Source: Paraburkholderia sp. CNPSo 3274
GTDB lineage: Bacteria; Pseudomonadota; Gammaproteobacteria; Burkholderiales; Burkholderiaceae
NCBI RefSeq assembly: GCF_024206475.1
Contig: NZ_JAMBPR010000003.1
Coordinates: forward strand, 62,001-126,000
Direction of reading: 5' to 3'
Length of the DNA stretch: 64,000 nucleotides
Positions 51,689 to 61,156 of this stretch are shown here, piece after piece (the first letter of the stretch is position 1; every line of letters begins with the position of its first letter). The notes under the pieces were generated by a model. That model worked only from the letters and a program-made list of their open reading frames with translations. It was not told the DNA's origin and searched no databases. Made by a program: the position numbers and the translations under genes.

Positions 51689-52539
51689 AGCCATTGCCGG
51701 AAAAGCTGGAGCGGCTTCGAAGCCTTCTGTTCGGGCCGCACCACGAACCAGTATGACTGGCGGCCGTCCACGTGGATGTCACGCACGGGCGCGAGCAGGC
51801 CCTGGGCCAGCTCGTGCTCGATCATGTGGCGGTCGGCCATCGTGACGCCGAGCCCTTCGATAGCCGCGCGGATCGCATGATCGAGCAGGTCGAATTCGTA
51901 GCCGCCCGACGTGTCCACGTCCTCGATGCGCGCCGCGTCGAGCCAGTGCCGCCATGTGAGATAGCGCTGGTTATCGTCCGCGAGCACGTGCAGCAAGGTT
52001 TGCTGCGTGAGGTCGACGGGCCCTTGCGCGAGCAGCGCGGGCGCGCACACCGCGATGTGCGATTCGTGCATCAGCAGCGAGCTGTCGAGGCCTTCCCATT
52101 CGCCATCGCCAAAGCGGATCGCGCAGTCTAGCGCCGTCGAATCGGCAAGACTGTCCTGCAGATGCGTGGTGAGGCTCAGTTCGAGTTCGGGATGGCGCGC
52201 CTGCAGATGCGTGAGGCGCGGCACGAGCCAGCGGCTCGCGAAGGTGGGCGGCGCGTTCACGCGCAGGCGGTTGAGGTCGCTCTTCTGCTGGATCGTGCGC
52301 ACCGTCAATTCGATGCGGTCGAACGACTGCTGGAGCGTGCGCAGCAGCGCGCGCCCGGCTTCGGTCAGTTCGAGCCGGTGGTGATGGCGCTCGAGCAGCG
52401 CCTCGCCAAGCTGTTCCTCGAGCTGGCGCACCTGGCGGCTCACGGCGCTCTGCGTCACGTTCAGCTGCTCGGCGGCGCGGGTGAAGCTGCCGCTCGTGCC
52501 TGCCGCCTCGAACGCCTTCAGGGCGTTCAGTGCCGGCAT
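51661..52539 (-). CDS. LysR-family regulator (GcvA-like)
   Basis: A 292-residue LysR-type regulator. The DNA-binding part reads MPALNALKAFEAAGTSGSFTRAAEQLNVTQSAVSRQVRQLEEQLG, and the sensor includes FASRWLVPRLTHLQARHPELELSL and ALDCAIRFGDGEWEGLD. The start at 52539 is set by homology. It overlaps the end of the GMC gene. It is the last gene of a same-direction set (binding protein, permease, ATPase, MFS) but could equally regulate the convergent dehydratase/GMC operon. Confidence 0.9.
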   Translation of the reverse strand: MPALNALKAFEAAGTSGSFTRAAEQLNVTQSAVSRQVRQLEEQLGEALLERHHHRLELTEAGRALLRTLQQSFDRIELTVRTIQQKSDLNRLRVNAPPTFASRWLVPRLTHLQARHPELELSLTTHLQDSLADSTALDCAIRFGDGEWEGLDSSLLMHESHIAVCAPALLAQGPVDLTQQTLLHVLADDNQRYLTWRHWLDAARIEDVDTSGGYEFDLLDHAIRAAIEGLGVTMADRHMIEHELAQGLLAPVRDIHVDGRQSYWFVVRPEQKASKPLQLFRQWLQDEIAAMC

Positions 52540-52629
52540 CTTTCGCTTCAAGGTCGTCTCCTCGCTCCAGGCGCCATCTCGAAACGACGCCTCCTGCAAA
52601 CGACGCAGTATACCGGCCCGCACCGCCAT

Positions 52630-53802
52630 TCAGACACCTCGCGCGCGCGACAGCGCGGCGAGCGCAAGCGTGACGACGAGCGCGAACACATAGAGCCCGC
52701 CCGCCCCCAACAGACGCATGAACAGCGAAGCGACGGTGGGACCGGCCGCGCCGCCGAGCGAGAAGACGAGCAGCAGCGTCGCGCTCGTCTGCACGCGCCG
52801 CGCCTGATCGACACGGTCGTTCACGTCGGAGACGATCACGCCGTAGAGCGTGAACGTGAGCGCGACGTAGAGAAAAAGGAGCGTATCGACGAAAGCCGGT
52901 GCGCGCAGGACGGCGAGCGCCGCGGCCGCGCACGCGGAGACGAGCGAGATCACGCCGAGCGTGGCGCGCCGCCCGAGGCGGTCGGAGAGCCGCCCCACGG
53001 GCCATTGCGAAAGCAGGGCGCCGATCAGCACGACACCCATGGCGCGCGAAATACTGCTGGCGGGATAACCGATGCGCGCAAGATACACCGGCGTGAGCGC
53101 ATAGAACGCGCTGGAAAGCAGCCCCGCGCCGATGCAGGCCGGCACGCTGCGCGGCGCGACGCGGTGCAGTTCGCGCAGGCCGTCGAGCAGCAGCGTGGGG
53201 CGTTTCGGCGTGGCGAGCGCGGAAGGCGGCGCCTTGGCAGCAGGCGCGGGCAGCGCGGCTTCGGCCGGTTGCCACTCGCCGATCAACGCCACCGGTATGA
53301 GCGCGGTCACGAACAAGCCATTCACGAGCGCATGCTCGAAAATGCCGCCGGGTGCGCCCACGCCCAGCAGGAATTGCCCGGCGCTCACGCCGAGATAGGT
53401 GAGCACGAGATACAACGCGAACGCACGCCCGCGCCGTTCGTTCGGCACGGCGCCGTTCACGCCGCTTTCGATCGAGGTGAACACGCCGACCATACTGAAG
53501 CCGGTGATGAGCCGCAGCACGGCCCAAATGTCAGGGGAATCGAAGGAGAGATAGCCGAGCGCCGCGAGTGCGGCGAGCGCGCCAAAGCCGATGAAGGCGC
53601 GCTGCGGCCCGATGCGCCCGACGATCGGCCCGAGCCCCAGCGCGCCCACGATGAAGCCGACGTAATAGCACGATTGCACGAGGCCGACGTCGAGCGCGGT
53701 GCGCTCGCCGTGCAGCATGCGCAGCGAGATCAGCGTCGTGAGGAGGCTGTTCCCGCAAACGAGGATCGTATAGCCGCCCAGCAGGCCGATGAGCGCCCGC
53801 AT
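52630..53802 (-). CDS. MFS transporter (YcaD-like)
   Basis: A 390-residue MFS protein with 12 membrane segments. N-terminal MRALIGLLGGYTILVCGNSLLTTLISLRM and the central RLITGFSMVGVFTSIESGVNGAVPNERRGRAFALYLVLTYLG match the YcaD/sugar-efflux-like branch. The usual loop PVGRLSDRLGRRATLG appears in the second half. The start at 53802 is 10 bases after the stop of the ABC ATPase gene, so it lies in the betaine-transporter operon. Substrate unknown; it may handle a related osmolyte. Confidence 0.87.
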   Translation of the reverse strand: MRALIGLLGGYTILVCGNSLLTTLISLRMLHGERTALDVGLVQSCYYVGFIVGALGLGPIVGRIGPQRAFIGFGALAALAALGYLSFDSPDIWAVLRLITGFSMVGVFTSIESGVNGAVPNERRGRAFALYLVLTYLGVSAGQFLLGVGAPGGIFEHALVNGLFVTALIPVALIGEWQPAEAALPAPAAKAPPSALATPKRPTLLLDGLRELHRVAPRSVPACIGAGLLSSAFYALTPVYLARIGYPASSISRAMGVVLIGALLSQWPVGRLSDRLGRRATLGVISLVSACAAAALAVLRAPAFVDTLLFLYVALTFTLYGVIVSDVNDRVDQARRVQTSATLLLVFSLGGAAGPTVASLFMRLLGAGGLYVFALVVTLALAALSRARGV

Positions 53803-53812
53803 GTACGGTGGC

Positions 53813-54637
53813 TTAGTGCGTCGTTCCGGCGCGGCGCTCGACGAAGCGCCGCACGTAGTCGTCGGCGGGGCGGTGCAGGATATCTTCGGGCGTGCCGCAC
53901 TGGATGAGGCGCCCGTCGCGCAGAATCGCGATCTGGTTGCCGATGCGCAGCGCCTCGTCAAGGTCGTGCGTGATGAATACGATGGTCTTTTTGAGCGTGG
54001 CCTGGAGTTCGAGCAGCTGGTCCTGCATTTCGGTGCGGATGAGCGGATCGAGCGCGGAGAAGGCTTCGTCCATCAGCAGCACGTCGGTGTTCGCAGCGAG
54101 CGCGCGGGCGAGGCCCACGCGCTGGCGCATGCCGCCCGAAAGCTCGTCGGGATAGTGGTCCGCATAACCCGAGAGGCCCACCTTGCCGAGCCATTCGCGC
54201 GCGCTTGCGTGCGCCGCCGCTTTCTTTTCGCCGCGCGTGGCGAGGGCATACGCGGCATTGGTGAGCACCGTCTGGTGAGGCAGGAGTCCGAAGCTTTGGA
54301 ACACCATGCTCACGCCGTAGCGCCGCAATTCGCGCAGGCCGTTGTCGGAGAGCTTGAGCACGTCCTTGCCGTCGATGAGAATCTCGCCCACGGTCGGCTC
54401 GATGAGCCGGTTGAAATGGCGCACCAGAGTGGACTTGCCCGAGCCCGAAAGGCCCATGATCACGAAGATCTGGCCCGAGCCGATCGACAGGCTCACGTCG
54501 TTGAGCCCTACGTTGCAGCGCGTCTTCTCGAGAACCTCGGCCTTGCCCGCGCCGCCGCGCAGCAGCTCGAGCACGCGCTGGCTGCTTTCGCGCGTGCCGA
54601 AGATCTTGTAGACGTTCTTGACTTCGATGCCGCTCAT
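53813..54637 (-). CDS. proV: glycine betaine/proline-type ABC ATPase
   Basis: A 274-residue ATPase of the ProV/OpuAA type. Walker [10 protein letters not shown] lies near residue 62, the Q-loop [12 protein letters not shown], signature LSGGMRQ, Walker [13 protein letters not shown] and switch His THDLDEAL. It lacks the C-terminal CBS pair that osmoregulated ProV/OpuA proteins carry, as it ends at 274 residues. It energises the permease at 54727-55692. The absence of CBS domains argues for a nutrient role or constitutive uptake rather than osmotic gating. Confidence 0.9.
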   Translation of the reverse strand: MSGIEVKNVYKIFGTRESSQRVLELLRGGAGKAEVLEKTRCNVGLNDVSLSIGSGQIFVIMGLSGSGKSTLVRHFNRLIEPTVGEILIDGKDVLKLSDNGLRELRRYGVSMVFQSFGLLPHQTVLTNAAYALATRGEKKAAAHASAREWLGKVGLSGYADHYPDELSGGMRQRVGLARALAANTDVLLMDEAFSALDPLIRTEMQDQLLELQATLKKTIVFITHDLDEALRIGNQIAILRDGRLIQCGTPEDILHRPADDYVRRFVERRAGTTH

Positions 54638-54726
54638 GATCGTTACCTCATTCCATGCTCATTGCGTATGCTGGATGCGCCGGGCGGGCTTCCGCCATTG
54701 TGCCGGCGCTTGTGCCTTCGCGTTCA

Positions 54727-55692
54727 TTATTTGGCCGGCTGGCTCGTCAGGTCGCTGGTACTGGCCGCGTCAGCGCTTTCGCTTTCCTGTTCGCGAACCC
54801 GGCGAAACGGAATGCGCGAGGGCTGCTTCGACTTGCGAGCGAGGCCGCGTGTGCGCCGGCCCTGGCCGTAACCCTGGCTGATGCGGTCGATCACGATTGC
54901 GAGAATCACGATGGCGACGCCCGCTTGGGTGCCCTTGCCCACGTCGAGCGTCTGAATGCCCGCGAGCACGTCTTCGCCAAGACCGCGCGAGCCGATCATC
55001 GAGGCGATCACGACCATGGAAAGCGCCATCATCGTGGTCTGGTTGATACCGGCCATGATGCTTGGCCGTGCGAGCGGCAGCTGGACGCCAAAGAGCAATT
55101 GCATGCGCGTGGTGCCAAAGGCGCGCGCGGCTTCGACGATTTCCGCATCCACGTGGCGGATGCCGAGGTCGGTCAGGCGAATGAGCGGCGGCAGCGCATA
55201 GACGACCGTGGCGAGAATGGCGGGCACCTTGCCGAGGCCGAACAGCATGAGCACCGGAATCAGGTACACGAAGCTGGGCAGCGTCTGCATGACGTCGAGC
55301 ACCGGCAGCAGCACGCGGCGCAGCCCGCTGCTCGAAGCCGCCAGGATGCCGAGCGGCACACCGAGCACCACCGAGATGAGCGTCGCGACGACCATCAGCG
55401 CGAAGGTCTGCATGAGCTTGTCCCACAGCCCGAAGCAGCCGATCAGCCAGAGCAGCACGACGAACAGCAGTGCCACGCCAATGCGCCGCGAGGCATGCCA
55501 GCCGAGCAGGCCCACGGCGGCGAGCACGACGATGGGCGGCGTGGCGCGCAGCAGGCCTTCGAGCGGCACGAGCAGGTCGCGCAGCATGAGCACGCTGAAG
55601 TTGTGGAACGCGTCGCCGTAGCGCTGCACAAACGCGGAGACCTGATCGTTGACCCAGTCGGCGATCGAGAGGTGAAGAAAGGGAGATCCCAT
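54727..55692 (-). CDS. proW: glycine betaine/proline-type ABC permease
   Basis: A 321-residue ProW-type permease with about seven membrane segments. The core reads LIGCFGLWDKLMQTFALMVVATLISVVLGVPLGILAASSSG, then VLDVMQTLPSFVYLIPVLMLFGLGKVPAILATVVYALPP, and the EAA-type loop VEAARAFGTTRMQLLFGVQLPLARPSIMAG. A charged C-terminal tail of about 45 residues follows the last helix. It lies between the ATPase and binding-protein genes on the minus strand. Confidence 0.9.
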   Translation of the reverse strand: MGSPFLHLSIADWVNDQVSAFVQRYGDAFHNFSVLMLRDLLVPLEGLLRATPPIVVLAAVGLLGWHASRRIGVALLFVVLLWLIGCFGLWDKLMQTFALMVVATLISVVLGVPLGILAASSSGLRRVLLPVLDVMQTLPSFVYLIPVLMLFGLGKVPAILATVVYALPPLIRLTDLGIRHVDAEIVEAARAFGTTRMQLLFGVQLPLARPSIMAGINQTTMMALSMVVIASMIGSRGLGEDVLAGIQTLDVGKGTQAGVAIVILAIVIDRISQGYGQGRRTRGLARKSKQPSRIPFRRVREQESESADAASTSDLTSQPAK

Positions 55693-55752
55693 GGTGAGCC
55701 TCATTCTGCGTGTGTCATGTGATGCGTACCGCTGTGCGGCCGGTGTGGTTGC

Positions 55753-56790
55753 TTACGTGCGCAGGCCAGCCTGCACCCGCGCCGCGACTTCCGGCGTGAC
55801 CCATTGCTTCCAGATTTCCGGATGCTGCTCGAAGAACGTGCGCGCGACCGTGGAGGCGTCGAGCTTCTTGTCGTGCATCTGCTGGACCAGTTGTTCGTCG
55901 AGCGTGAGCGGCAAGCTCACCTTGCCGAAGAACGCGACGGCGTCCGGCTCGGCGTCGTAGAACGGCGTGGAGACCGCGATCTTCAGATGCGACACCTTGA
56001 ACGCGGAAGCGCACGGCGTGCCCTTGGGATCGGCGATGGTGTCCCAGCAGGCGTCGGAATACGGTGCGCCTTCCAGTTGCACGAAGTGGTATTTCGCCAT
56101 CAGGCCGGCGGGCTGCCAGTAGTAGAAGAGAATGGGCTTGCCGCGCTCGTAGGCCGAGGCGATCGCCGCGTCGAGCGCGCCGCCGGTGCCGGGGCGGAAG
56201 TTCGTGTAGTCGTCGCCAAGCTTGTAGGCCGTGAGCAGGCGGTTGTTGAAGCGCTCGCAATCCCAGCCCGCGGGGCAGTTGTAGAAGCGGCCCTTACCGG
56301 GTTCTTCGTCGTCCGTGAAGAGGGATTTGTACTGCGGCAGTTGCGCGACGGAGCGCAACTGCGGCGCCATGGGCTTGATGCCGCGCTTTGCGTCGCCGTT
56401 AATCACATAGTCGGGGACGTACCAGCCTTCCTTGTCGCCGCCGGGAATCAATTCGCCCACGAGCTTCACGCTGCCGTCCTTCAAGCCGCGCGCGACGATC
56501 GGGCTGCGGCCCGTCCAGTGCTCGGCCCACACCTGCAGGTCGTCTTTCGTGAGCGCCGTTTCGGTGGCGGCCGTGGCGCCCGGCACGACTTCGGTCTTGC
56601 AGCCGTAACCCTTCTCCAGCACCGTGCGCACCATCTCGGTCATCAGCGCGCCGCTTTCCCAGGTGATTTGCGCGAGCTTCACGGTTTTACCCGCCTGGCA
56701 CCAGCCGGGGGCGGCAAAGCTGCTCGTGGCCGCGCAGGTCAGCGCGAGGGCGGCGGCAATACGCACGCCTGCCAGCGTGATATGTCTCAT
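55753..56790 (-). CDS. proX: glycine betaine-type periplasmic binding protein
   Basis: A 345-residue periplasmic binding protein of the OpuAC/ProX class. The signal peptide ends near SSFAAPGW (about residue 26). The mature part includes VKLAQITWESGALMTEMVRTVLEKGYGCKTEVVPG, and aromatic residues that could cage a quaternary amine (TWES, WAEHWTG, YWQPAG). The ligand is likely glycine betaine, proline betaine or a related amine, but aromatic-box residues were not checked by alignment. It is the first gene of the minus-strand operon and is divergent from the Fae-like gene at 57075. Confidence 0.87.
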   Translation of the reverse strand: MRHITLAGVRIAAALALTCAATSSFAAPGWCQAGKTVKLAQITWESGALMTEMVRTVLEKGYGCKTEVVPGATAATETALTKDDLQVWAEHWTGRSPIVARGLKDGSVKLVGELIPGGDKEGWYVPDYVINGDAKRGIKPMAPQLRSVAQLPQYKSLFTDDEEPGKGRFYNCPAGWDCERFNNRLLTAYKLGDDYTNFRPGTGGALDAAIASAYERGKPILFYYWQPAGLMAKYHFVQLEGAPYSDACWDTIADPKGTPCASAFKVSHLKIAVSTPFYDAEPDAVAFFGKVSLPLTLDEQLVQQMHDKKLDASTVARTFFEQHPEIWKQWVTPEVAARVQAGLRT

Positions 56791-57074
56791 GTCGTCTCCA
56801 GTGATTGGAATTGTATGCGCGGGCCAGCGTGGGGCCGCAGCTTTTCGAATCAATCCGACCAGAGTCTAGCCGTGGCATTTCGGGTTGCGAAGCAACGAAT
56901 AGTCATCGATGCATTACCTGATCTCATGCCACCTTCATCACGCGAATGACCCCTGCGAGAGCGATGACTGCGCGTCATGCCCCCATGAGATTTCATAGCT
57001 TTTGGGCGCGTGCGGCGTGTGCTGGAATGCGTCTGGCCAAATTCGAACTCATGACACAGGAGACGGAGTCAAAC

Positions 57075-57596
57075 ATGAAAGACCTGCAAGTCTATATCGG
57101 CGAAGGTTTCGCTGGACCAGGCGTAAACGCTGCCCACATCAACATCATGATCGGCCCGCGCAATGGCCCCGTGGGGCAGGCGTTCACGAACAGCTTGTCG
57201 TCGCCTTCGCAAGGCCACGTGCCGTTCATGGTGGTCGCGCAGCCCAACGTGCCGGTCAAGCCCGCCACGCTCTACGTGAACAAGGCCGACATTCGCGGCG
57301 ACCTGCACGGCAACGCCACGTGGGGCGCCTCGCAAGCGGCCATCGCGAAGGCGGTGACGGAAGCGATGCTCGACGGCACGCTGCCGCCGCAAGCGGAGAA
57401 CGAATGGTGCATCGTCACGGCGAACTGGGTGAACTGGTCGTGCGACGACCTCGACGCCGTGTATGAGAACAATTACGTGGCCTGCAAGACGGCCATTCGC
57501 GCCGCGATGAATGGCCTGCCCAGGCTCGACGACATTGCGAAGATCAAGGATCAGATCAGCAATCCGTTCTACACGCCGAAGGTCAAGGCGGCTTGA
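57075..57596 (+). CDS. formaldehyde-activating enzyme (Fae) homologue
   Basis: A 173-residue protein of the Fae family, which condenses formaldehyde with tetrahydromethanopterin in methylotrophs. The catalytic His region of Methylobacterium Fae (AHIDLIIGPRGS) is matched here by AAHINIMIGPRNG, with His21; other shared blocks are VAQPNVPVKPATLYVNKADI and ENNYVACKTAIRAAMNG. None of the other tetrahydromethanopterin pathway genes are in the window. It stands first in a three-gene operon with an aldo/keto reductase and a GabD-like dehydrogenase. Substrate may be formaldehyde or another small aldehyde; see findings. Confidence 0.85.
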   Translation: MKDLQVYIGEGFAGPGVNAAHINIMIGPRNGPVGQAFTNSLSSPSQGHVPFMVVAQPNVPVKPATLYVNKADIRGDLHGNATWGASQAAIAKAVTEAMLDGTLPPQAENEWCIVTANWVNWSCDDLDAVYENNYVACKTAIRAAMNGLPRLDDIAKIKDQISNPFYTPKVKAA

Positions 57597-57624
57597 GCCG
57601 CGCCAATCGTTACAGGTGACTACG

Positions 57625-58644
57625 ATGCAATACGTGCAACTTGGCCGCTCCGGCCTGAAGGTGTCGCGCCTGTGCCTCGGCACAATGAACATGGGCACGC
57701 CCGAGTGGAAGCCCTGGATCTACAACGAAGAGCAGAGCGAGCCCATCGTGCGCCGCGCGCTCGAAGCCGGCGTGAATTTCATCGATCTCGCGGACTTCTA
57801 TTCGACTGGCGTGGGCGAGGAAGTGGTGGGGCGCATCGTGCGGCGGCTTGCGCAGCGCGACGAACTCGTGCTCACGACCAAGGTCGGTTATCCGATCGGC
57901 AATGGGGCGAACAACCAGGGCCATTCGCGCAAGCACATCATGGAAGGCATTGACGGGTCGCTGCGCCGGCTGCAGACCGACTACGTCGACGTCTACATGC
58001 TTCACTACTTCGACGTGAATACGCCCGTCGAAGAAACGATGGATGCGCTCAACGACATCGTGCGCGCGGGCAAGGCGCGTTATATCGGCGTTTCGACGAT
58101 GTTCACATGGCAGTTCGCCAGGATTCTGCAGGCGTGCGAGCGTTATAACTTCGCACGACCCATCAATATGCAACTGCAGCTGAACTGTGCGTATCGCGAG
58201 GAAGAGCGCGAGATGATTCCGTTCTGCCAGGATCAGGGCGTGGGCGTGTCGGTGTTCAGTCCGCTCGCGCGCGGCCTTCTTTCCGGCGACGCGAAGTCGG
58301 TGCGCAACCAGACCGACTTCTTCACTGTGCAGATGTACGACGATGAAGCCTCACGCGACATCGCGCGTTCGGTGGCCGAAGTCGCGGCGGCGCGCGGCGT
58401 GTCGTGCGCGCAGATCGCGCAGGCCTGGGTGCTGGGTCACGCGGGCATCTCGTCGATGCTCGTGGGCGCGGACACCGTCGCGCAGTTCGAAAGCGCGCTC
58501 GCCGCGCTCGACACGCAACTCAGCACCGACGAGCTTTACGAACTCGAGCGCAACTATACGCCGTGCGACGTGATCAACGATTACGTGAGCGCGCGCATTC
58601 CGCGCGTGCCGCGCGCGGCACGACGCCTGGAGATCGCAGCATGA
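57625..58644 (+). CDS. aldo/keto reductase
   Basis: A 339-residue AKR-family NAD(P)H oxidoreductase. The catalytic tetrad is visible: Asp and Tyr in NFIDLADFYSTG, Lys in LVLTTKVGYP and His in VYMLHYFD. The C-terminal NADPH-binding segment reads SSMLVGADTVAQFESALAAL. It starts 28 bases after the Fae-like gene and its stop overlaps the ATG of the following dehydrogenase, so the three are co-translated. It probably reduces an aldehyde or ketone that the dehydrogenase would otherwise oxidise, or the reverse. Confidence 0.9.
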   Translation: MQYVQLGRSGLKVSRLCLGTMNMGTPEWKPWIYNEEQSEPIVRRALEAGVNFIDLADFYSTGVGEEVVGRIVRRLAQRDELVLTTKVGYPIGNGANNQGHSRKHIMEGIDGSLRRLQTDYVDVYMLHYFDVNTPVEETMDALNDIVRAGKARYIGVSTMFTWQFARILQACERYNFARPINMQLQLNCAYREEEREMIPFCQDQGVGVSVFSPLARGLLSGDAKSVRNQTDFFTVQMYDDEASRDIARSVAEVAAARGVSCAQIAQAWVLGHAGISSMLVGADTVAQFESALAALDTQLSTDELYELERNYTPCDVINDYVSARIPRVPRAARRLEIAA

Positions 58645-60107
58645 CGAGCTTGACGATTGACGGACTCAAGCAAACGCGCCTGTGGCGCACATCGAGCTTT
58701 ATCGACGGCGAATGGGTGGCGAGCGAAGCGACCTACGCGGTCATCGACCCGGCCACCGGCGCGCCGCTCGCGCAAGTGGCCCGCGCCGGTGCGCGCGAAG
58801 CGCTGCAGGCGGTGGCGGCGGCCTCGCACGCGTTCCCTGCGTGGCGCGACGCCACGGCGGCGGAGCGCAGCGCGAAGGTGCGCCGCTGGGGCGAGCTGAT
58901 GCACGCGCATCGCGAAGACCTCGCGCGCATCATGACGGCCGAGCAAGGCAAGCCGTACGCAGAAGCGCTGGGCGAAGTGGCGTACGCGGCGAGCTTTCTC
59001 ACGTGGTTCGCGGAGGAAGCGCGACGCGCCTATGGCGACGTGATTCCTGCTCCGAAGAAGGACGCGCGCATTGTCCTGACGAAGGAGCCCGTGGGCGTGG
59101 TCGGTGCGATCACGCCGTGGAATTTCCCGCTCGCGATGGTCACGCGCAAAGCCGGCCCCGCGCTCGCCGCGGGGTGCACGATGGTGCTCAAGCCTTCGGA
59201 AGAGACACCGCTTTCGGCGTTCGCGCTCGCCGAACTGGCGCTCGAGGCGGGTATTCCGCGCGGCGTGTTCAATGTCGTTTCGGGCGATGCCCCTGCGATT
59301 GGCGACACGCTCATGGCCTCGAAGGCCGTGCGCAAGATCTCGTTCACGGGTTCGACGCGCATAGGCAAGCTGCTCATGCGCGCGGCCGCCGACACGGTGA
59401 AGAAGGTCTCGCTCGAACTGGGCGGCAACGCGCCCTTCATCGTGTTCGACGACGCCGATCTCGATGCCGCCGTGGAAGGCGCGATGGCCTCGAAATTCCG
59501 CAACACGGGGCAGACCTGCGTGTGCGTGAACCGCTTCTACGTGCAGGCCGGCGTACACGACGCGTTTGTCGAGAAACTCGTGAAGGCAGTGAGCGCGTTG
59601 CGCGTGTCGGGCGGCATGGAGCCGGGCGCCACGCAAGGGCCGCTCATCAACGGCGCGGCGTTGCGCAAGGTCGAGGCGCACGTGAGCGATGCGCTCGAGA
59701 AGGGCGGCGCCATTGTGTGCGGCGGCCAGGCGCATGCGCTGGGCGGCACGTTTTACGAGCCCACGGTCATCACGGGCGCGCACGGCGGCATGATGCTCGC
59801 GCACGAGGAGACGTTCGGCCCCGTTGCTGCGGTGTTCCGCTTCGAGACCGAAGAAGAAGCGATCCAGGCGGCGAACGATACCGACTTCGGCCTCTCCGCG
59901 TACTTCTACGCACGCGACATCGGCCGCGTGTGGCGCGTGGCGGGCGCACTGGAAAGCGGCATGGTCGGCATCAACGAGGGCATTATTTCGACAGAGGTCG
60001 CGCCTTTCGGCGGCGTGAAGGAGTCGGGGCTCGGGCGCGAAGGCTCGAAGTACGGGCTCGATGAGTACCTCGAAACGAAGTACCTGATGATGGGCGGGCT
60101 CGGCTAA
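58641..60107 (+). CDS. GabD-like (succinate-semialdehyde-type) aldehyde dehydrogenase
   Basis: A 488-residue ALDH most like succinate-semialdehyde dehydrogenase. PWNFP (159-163), KPSEETPLS (184-192), Glu259 (SLELGG) and catalytic Cys293 in GQTCVCVNRFYVQ; the Cys-Val-Cys pair (293 and 295) is the redox-switch arrangement of E. coli-type GabD. It overlaps the aldo/keto reductase gene (ATGA) and is followed by a strong terminator at 60149. Succinate semialdehyde or a similar short semialdehyde is the likely substrate. Confidence 0.9.
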   Translation: MTSLTIDGLKQTRLWRTSSFIDGEWVASEATYAVIDPATGAPLAQVARAGAREALQAVAAASHAFPAWRDATAAERSAKVRRWGELMHAHREDLARIMTAEQGKPYAEALGEVAYAASFLTWFAEEARRAYGDVIPAPKKDARIVLTKEPVGVVGAITPWNFPLAMVTRKAGPALAAGCTMVLKPSEETPLSAFALAELALEAGIPRGVFNVVSGDAPAIGDTLMASKAVRKISFTGSTRIGKLLMRAAADTVKKVSLELGGNAPFIVFDDADLDAAVEGAMASKFRNTGQTCVCVNRFYVQAGVHDAFVEKLVKAVSALRVSGGMEPGATQGPLINGAALRKVEAHVSDALEKGGAIVCGGQAHALGGTFYEPTVITGAHGGMMLAHEETFGPVAAVFRFETEEEAIQAANDTDFGLSAYFYARDIGRVWRVAGALESGMVGINEGIISTEVAPFGGVKESGLGREGSKYGLDEYLETKYLMMGGLG

Positions 60108-60148
60108 ATTTCCGCGCCGTTACCACGCTTGCCAGATTCTGGCGAAGG

Positions 60149-60178
60149 CCGCCGCGCGAGAGCGCGGCGGTTTGTTTT
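60149..60178 (+). terminator. intrinsic terminator of the Fae operon
   Basis: CCGCCGCGC pairs with GCGCGGCGG around a GAGA loop and is followed at once by TTTGTTTT. A textbook Rho-independent terminator 41 bases after the GabD-like stop. Confidence 0.9.
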
Positions 60179-60196
60179 CAGCGGGATGATGCGGCA

Positions 60197-61090
60197 TCAA
60201 CCTGCCCACGCGTTAATGTCGAGAACTGCTTCGGCGAACGCTTCTGGCGCCTCCTGCGGAAGGTTATGACCAGTATTCGGCACGATGCGGTTCTCATGGC
60301 GTCCGCTGAAGCGCTTCGAGCTTGTCTCTCTTGCCCCGGGCGGCTGGACTCCGTCGGCGTCTCCGTCGAGCGTGATCGTGGGCACGGTGATCGGCGGCGT
60401 GGCGGCCAGGCGGCGCTCGATGTCGTCGAACCGGGGATCGCCTTCGACCAGTCCAAAACGGTGACGGTAAGAGTGGACCACCACGTCGACGAAATCGGGA
60501 TTGTCGAACGACGCTGCCGTGCGCGCGTAGATGTCGTCGTCGAAGCGCCAGGTCGGCGACCATAGCGACCACAAGAGACGGCAGAACGCGCGCCGTTTTT
60601 CAGTCAAGCCAGCCCGGCCGCGCTCGCCATGCAGGTAGTACTGGTACCACATGCGGTGTTCCTTTTCGGGGTCGGCTGGCTGCGCGGCAGCGGCGATATC
60701 CTGGATGTTGTAGCCATTGACGGAAACCAGCGCCCGCGCTCTCGACGGGTAGAGCGCCGCCACGATGCATGCCGCCCGGCCGCCCCAGTCGTATCCGCCG
60801 AGGATGGCCCGCTCGATCTCAAGGGCATCGAGCAGCGCCAGCAGGTCCGCGCCAAGTGCCGCTTGCTGGCCCGAGCGAAGTGTCGTGGGCGAAAGAAAGC
60901 GCGTTGGGCCGTATCCCCGCAGGTAGGGGACGATGACGCGGGCGCCCTTGGATATCAGGCGTGGCGTCACGCCGTCGTAGGCGTGGATGTCATAGGGGAA
61001 GCCGTGCAGCAGGACTACCGGCCATCCGTTCGCATCGCCTTGTTCGTCATAGGCGATGTCGAGCAGTTCGGTTTCGATATGTTTAAGCAT
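60197..61090 (-). CDS. alpha/beta hydrolase (epoxide-hydrolase/dehalogenase-like)
   Basis: A 297-residue alpha/beta hydrolase. The nucleophile elbow reads GGYDWGGRAA, i.e. Asp as nucleophile as in epoxide hydrolases and haloalkane dehalogenases. LLHGFPYDIHAYDG is the oxyanion HGFP motif and PNTGHNLPQEAPEAF carries the catalytic His. The lid domain (YYLHGERGRAGLTEKRRAFCRLLWSLWSPTW) is of the epoxide-hydrolase kind. The start at 61090 is chosen because it follows GGAGCGCCCC. The substrate is not identified. Confidence 0.88.
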   Translation of the reverse strand: MLKHIETELLDIAYDEQGDANGWPVVLLHGFPYDIHAYDGVTPRLISKGARVIVPYLRGYGPTRFLSPTTLRSGQQAALGADLLALLDALEIERAILGGYDWGGRAACIVAALYPSRARALVSVNGYNIQDIAAAAQPADPEKEHRMWYQYYLHGERGRAGLTEKRRAFCRLLWSLWSPTWRFDDDIYARTAASFDNPDFVDVVVHSYRHRFGLVEGDPRFDDIERRLAATPPITVPTITLDGDADGVQPPGARETSSKRFSGRHENRIVPNTGHNLPQEAPEAFAEAVLDINAWAG

Positions 61091-61156
61091 GGGGCGCTCC
61101 TTTGCGCTCAGTTGCATGATGACGCACCGGTAGCAAATGACGTGCGCGAGGCCGCG

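Noticed and set aside
52162..53907. Plus-strand open frame of 581 codons
   Set aside because: Antisense to the LysR and MFS genes; extreme Arg/Glu/Gln content and no recognisable domain.
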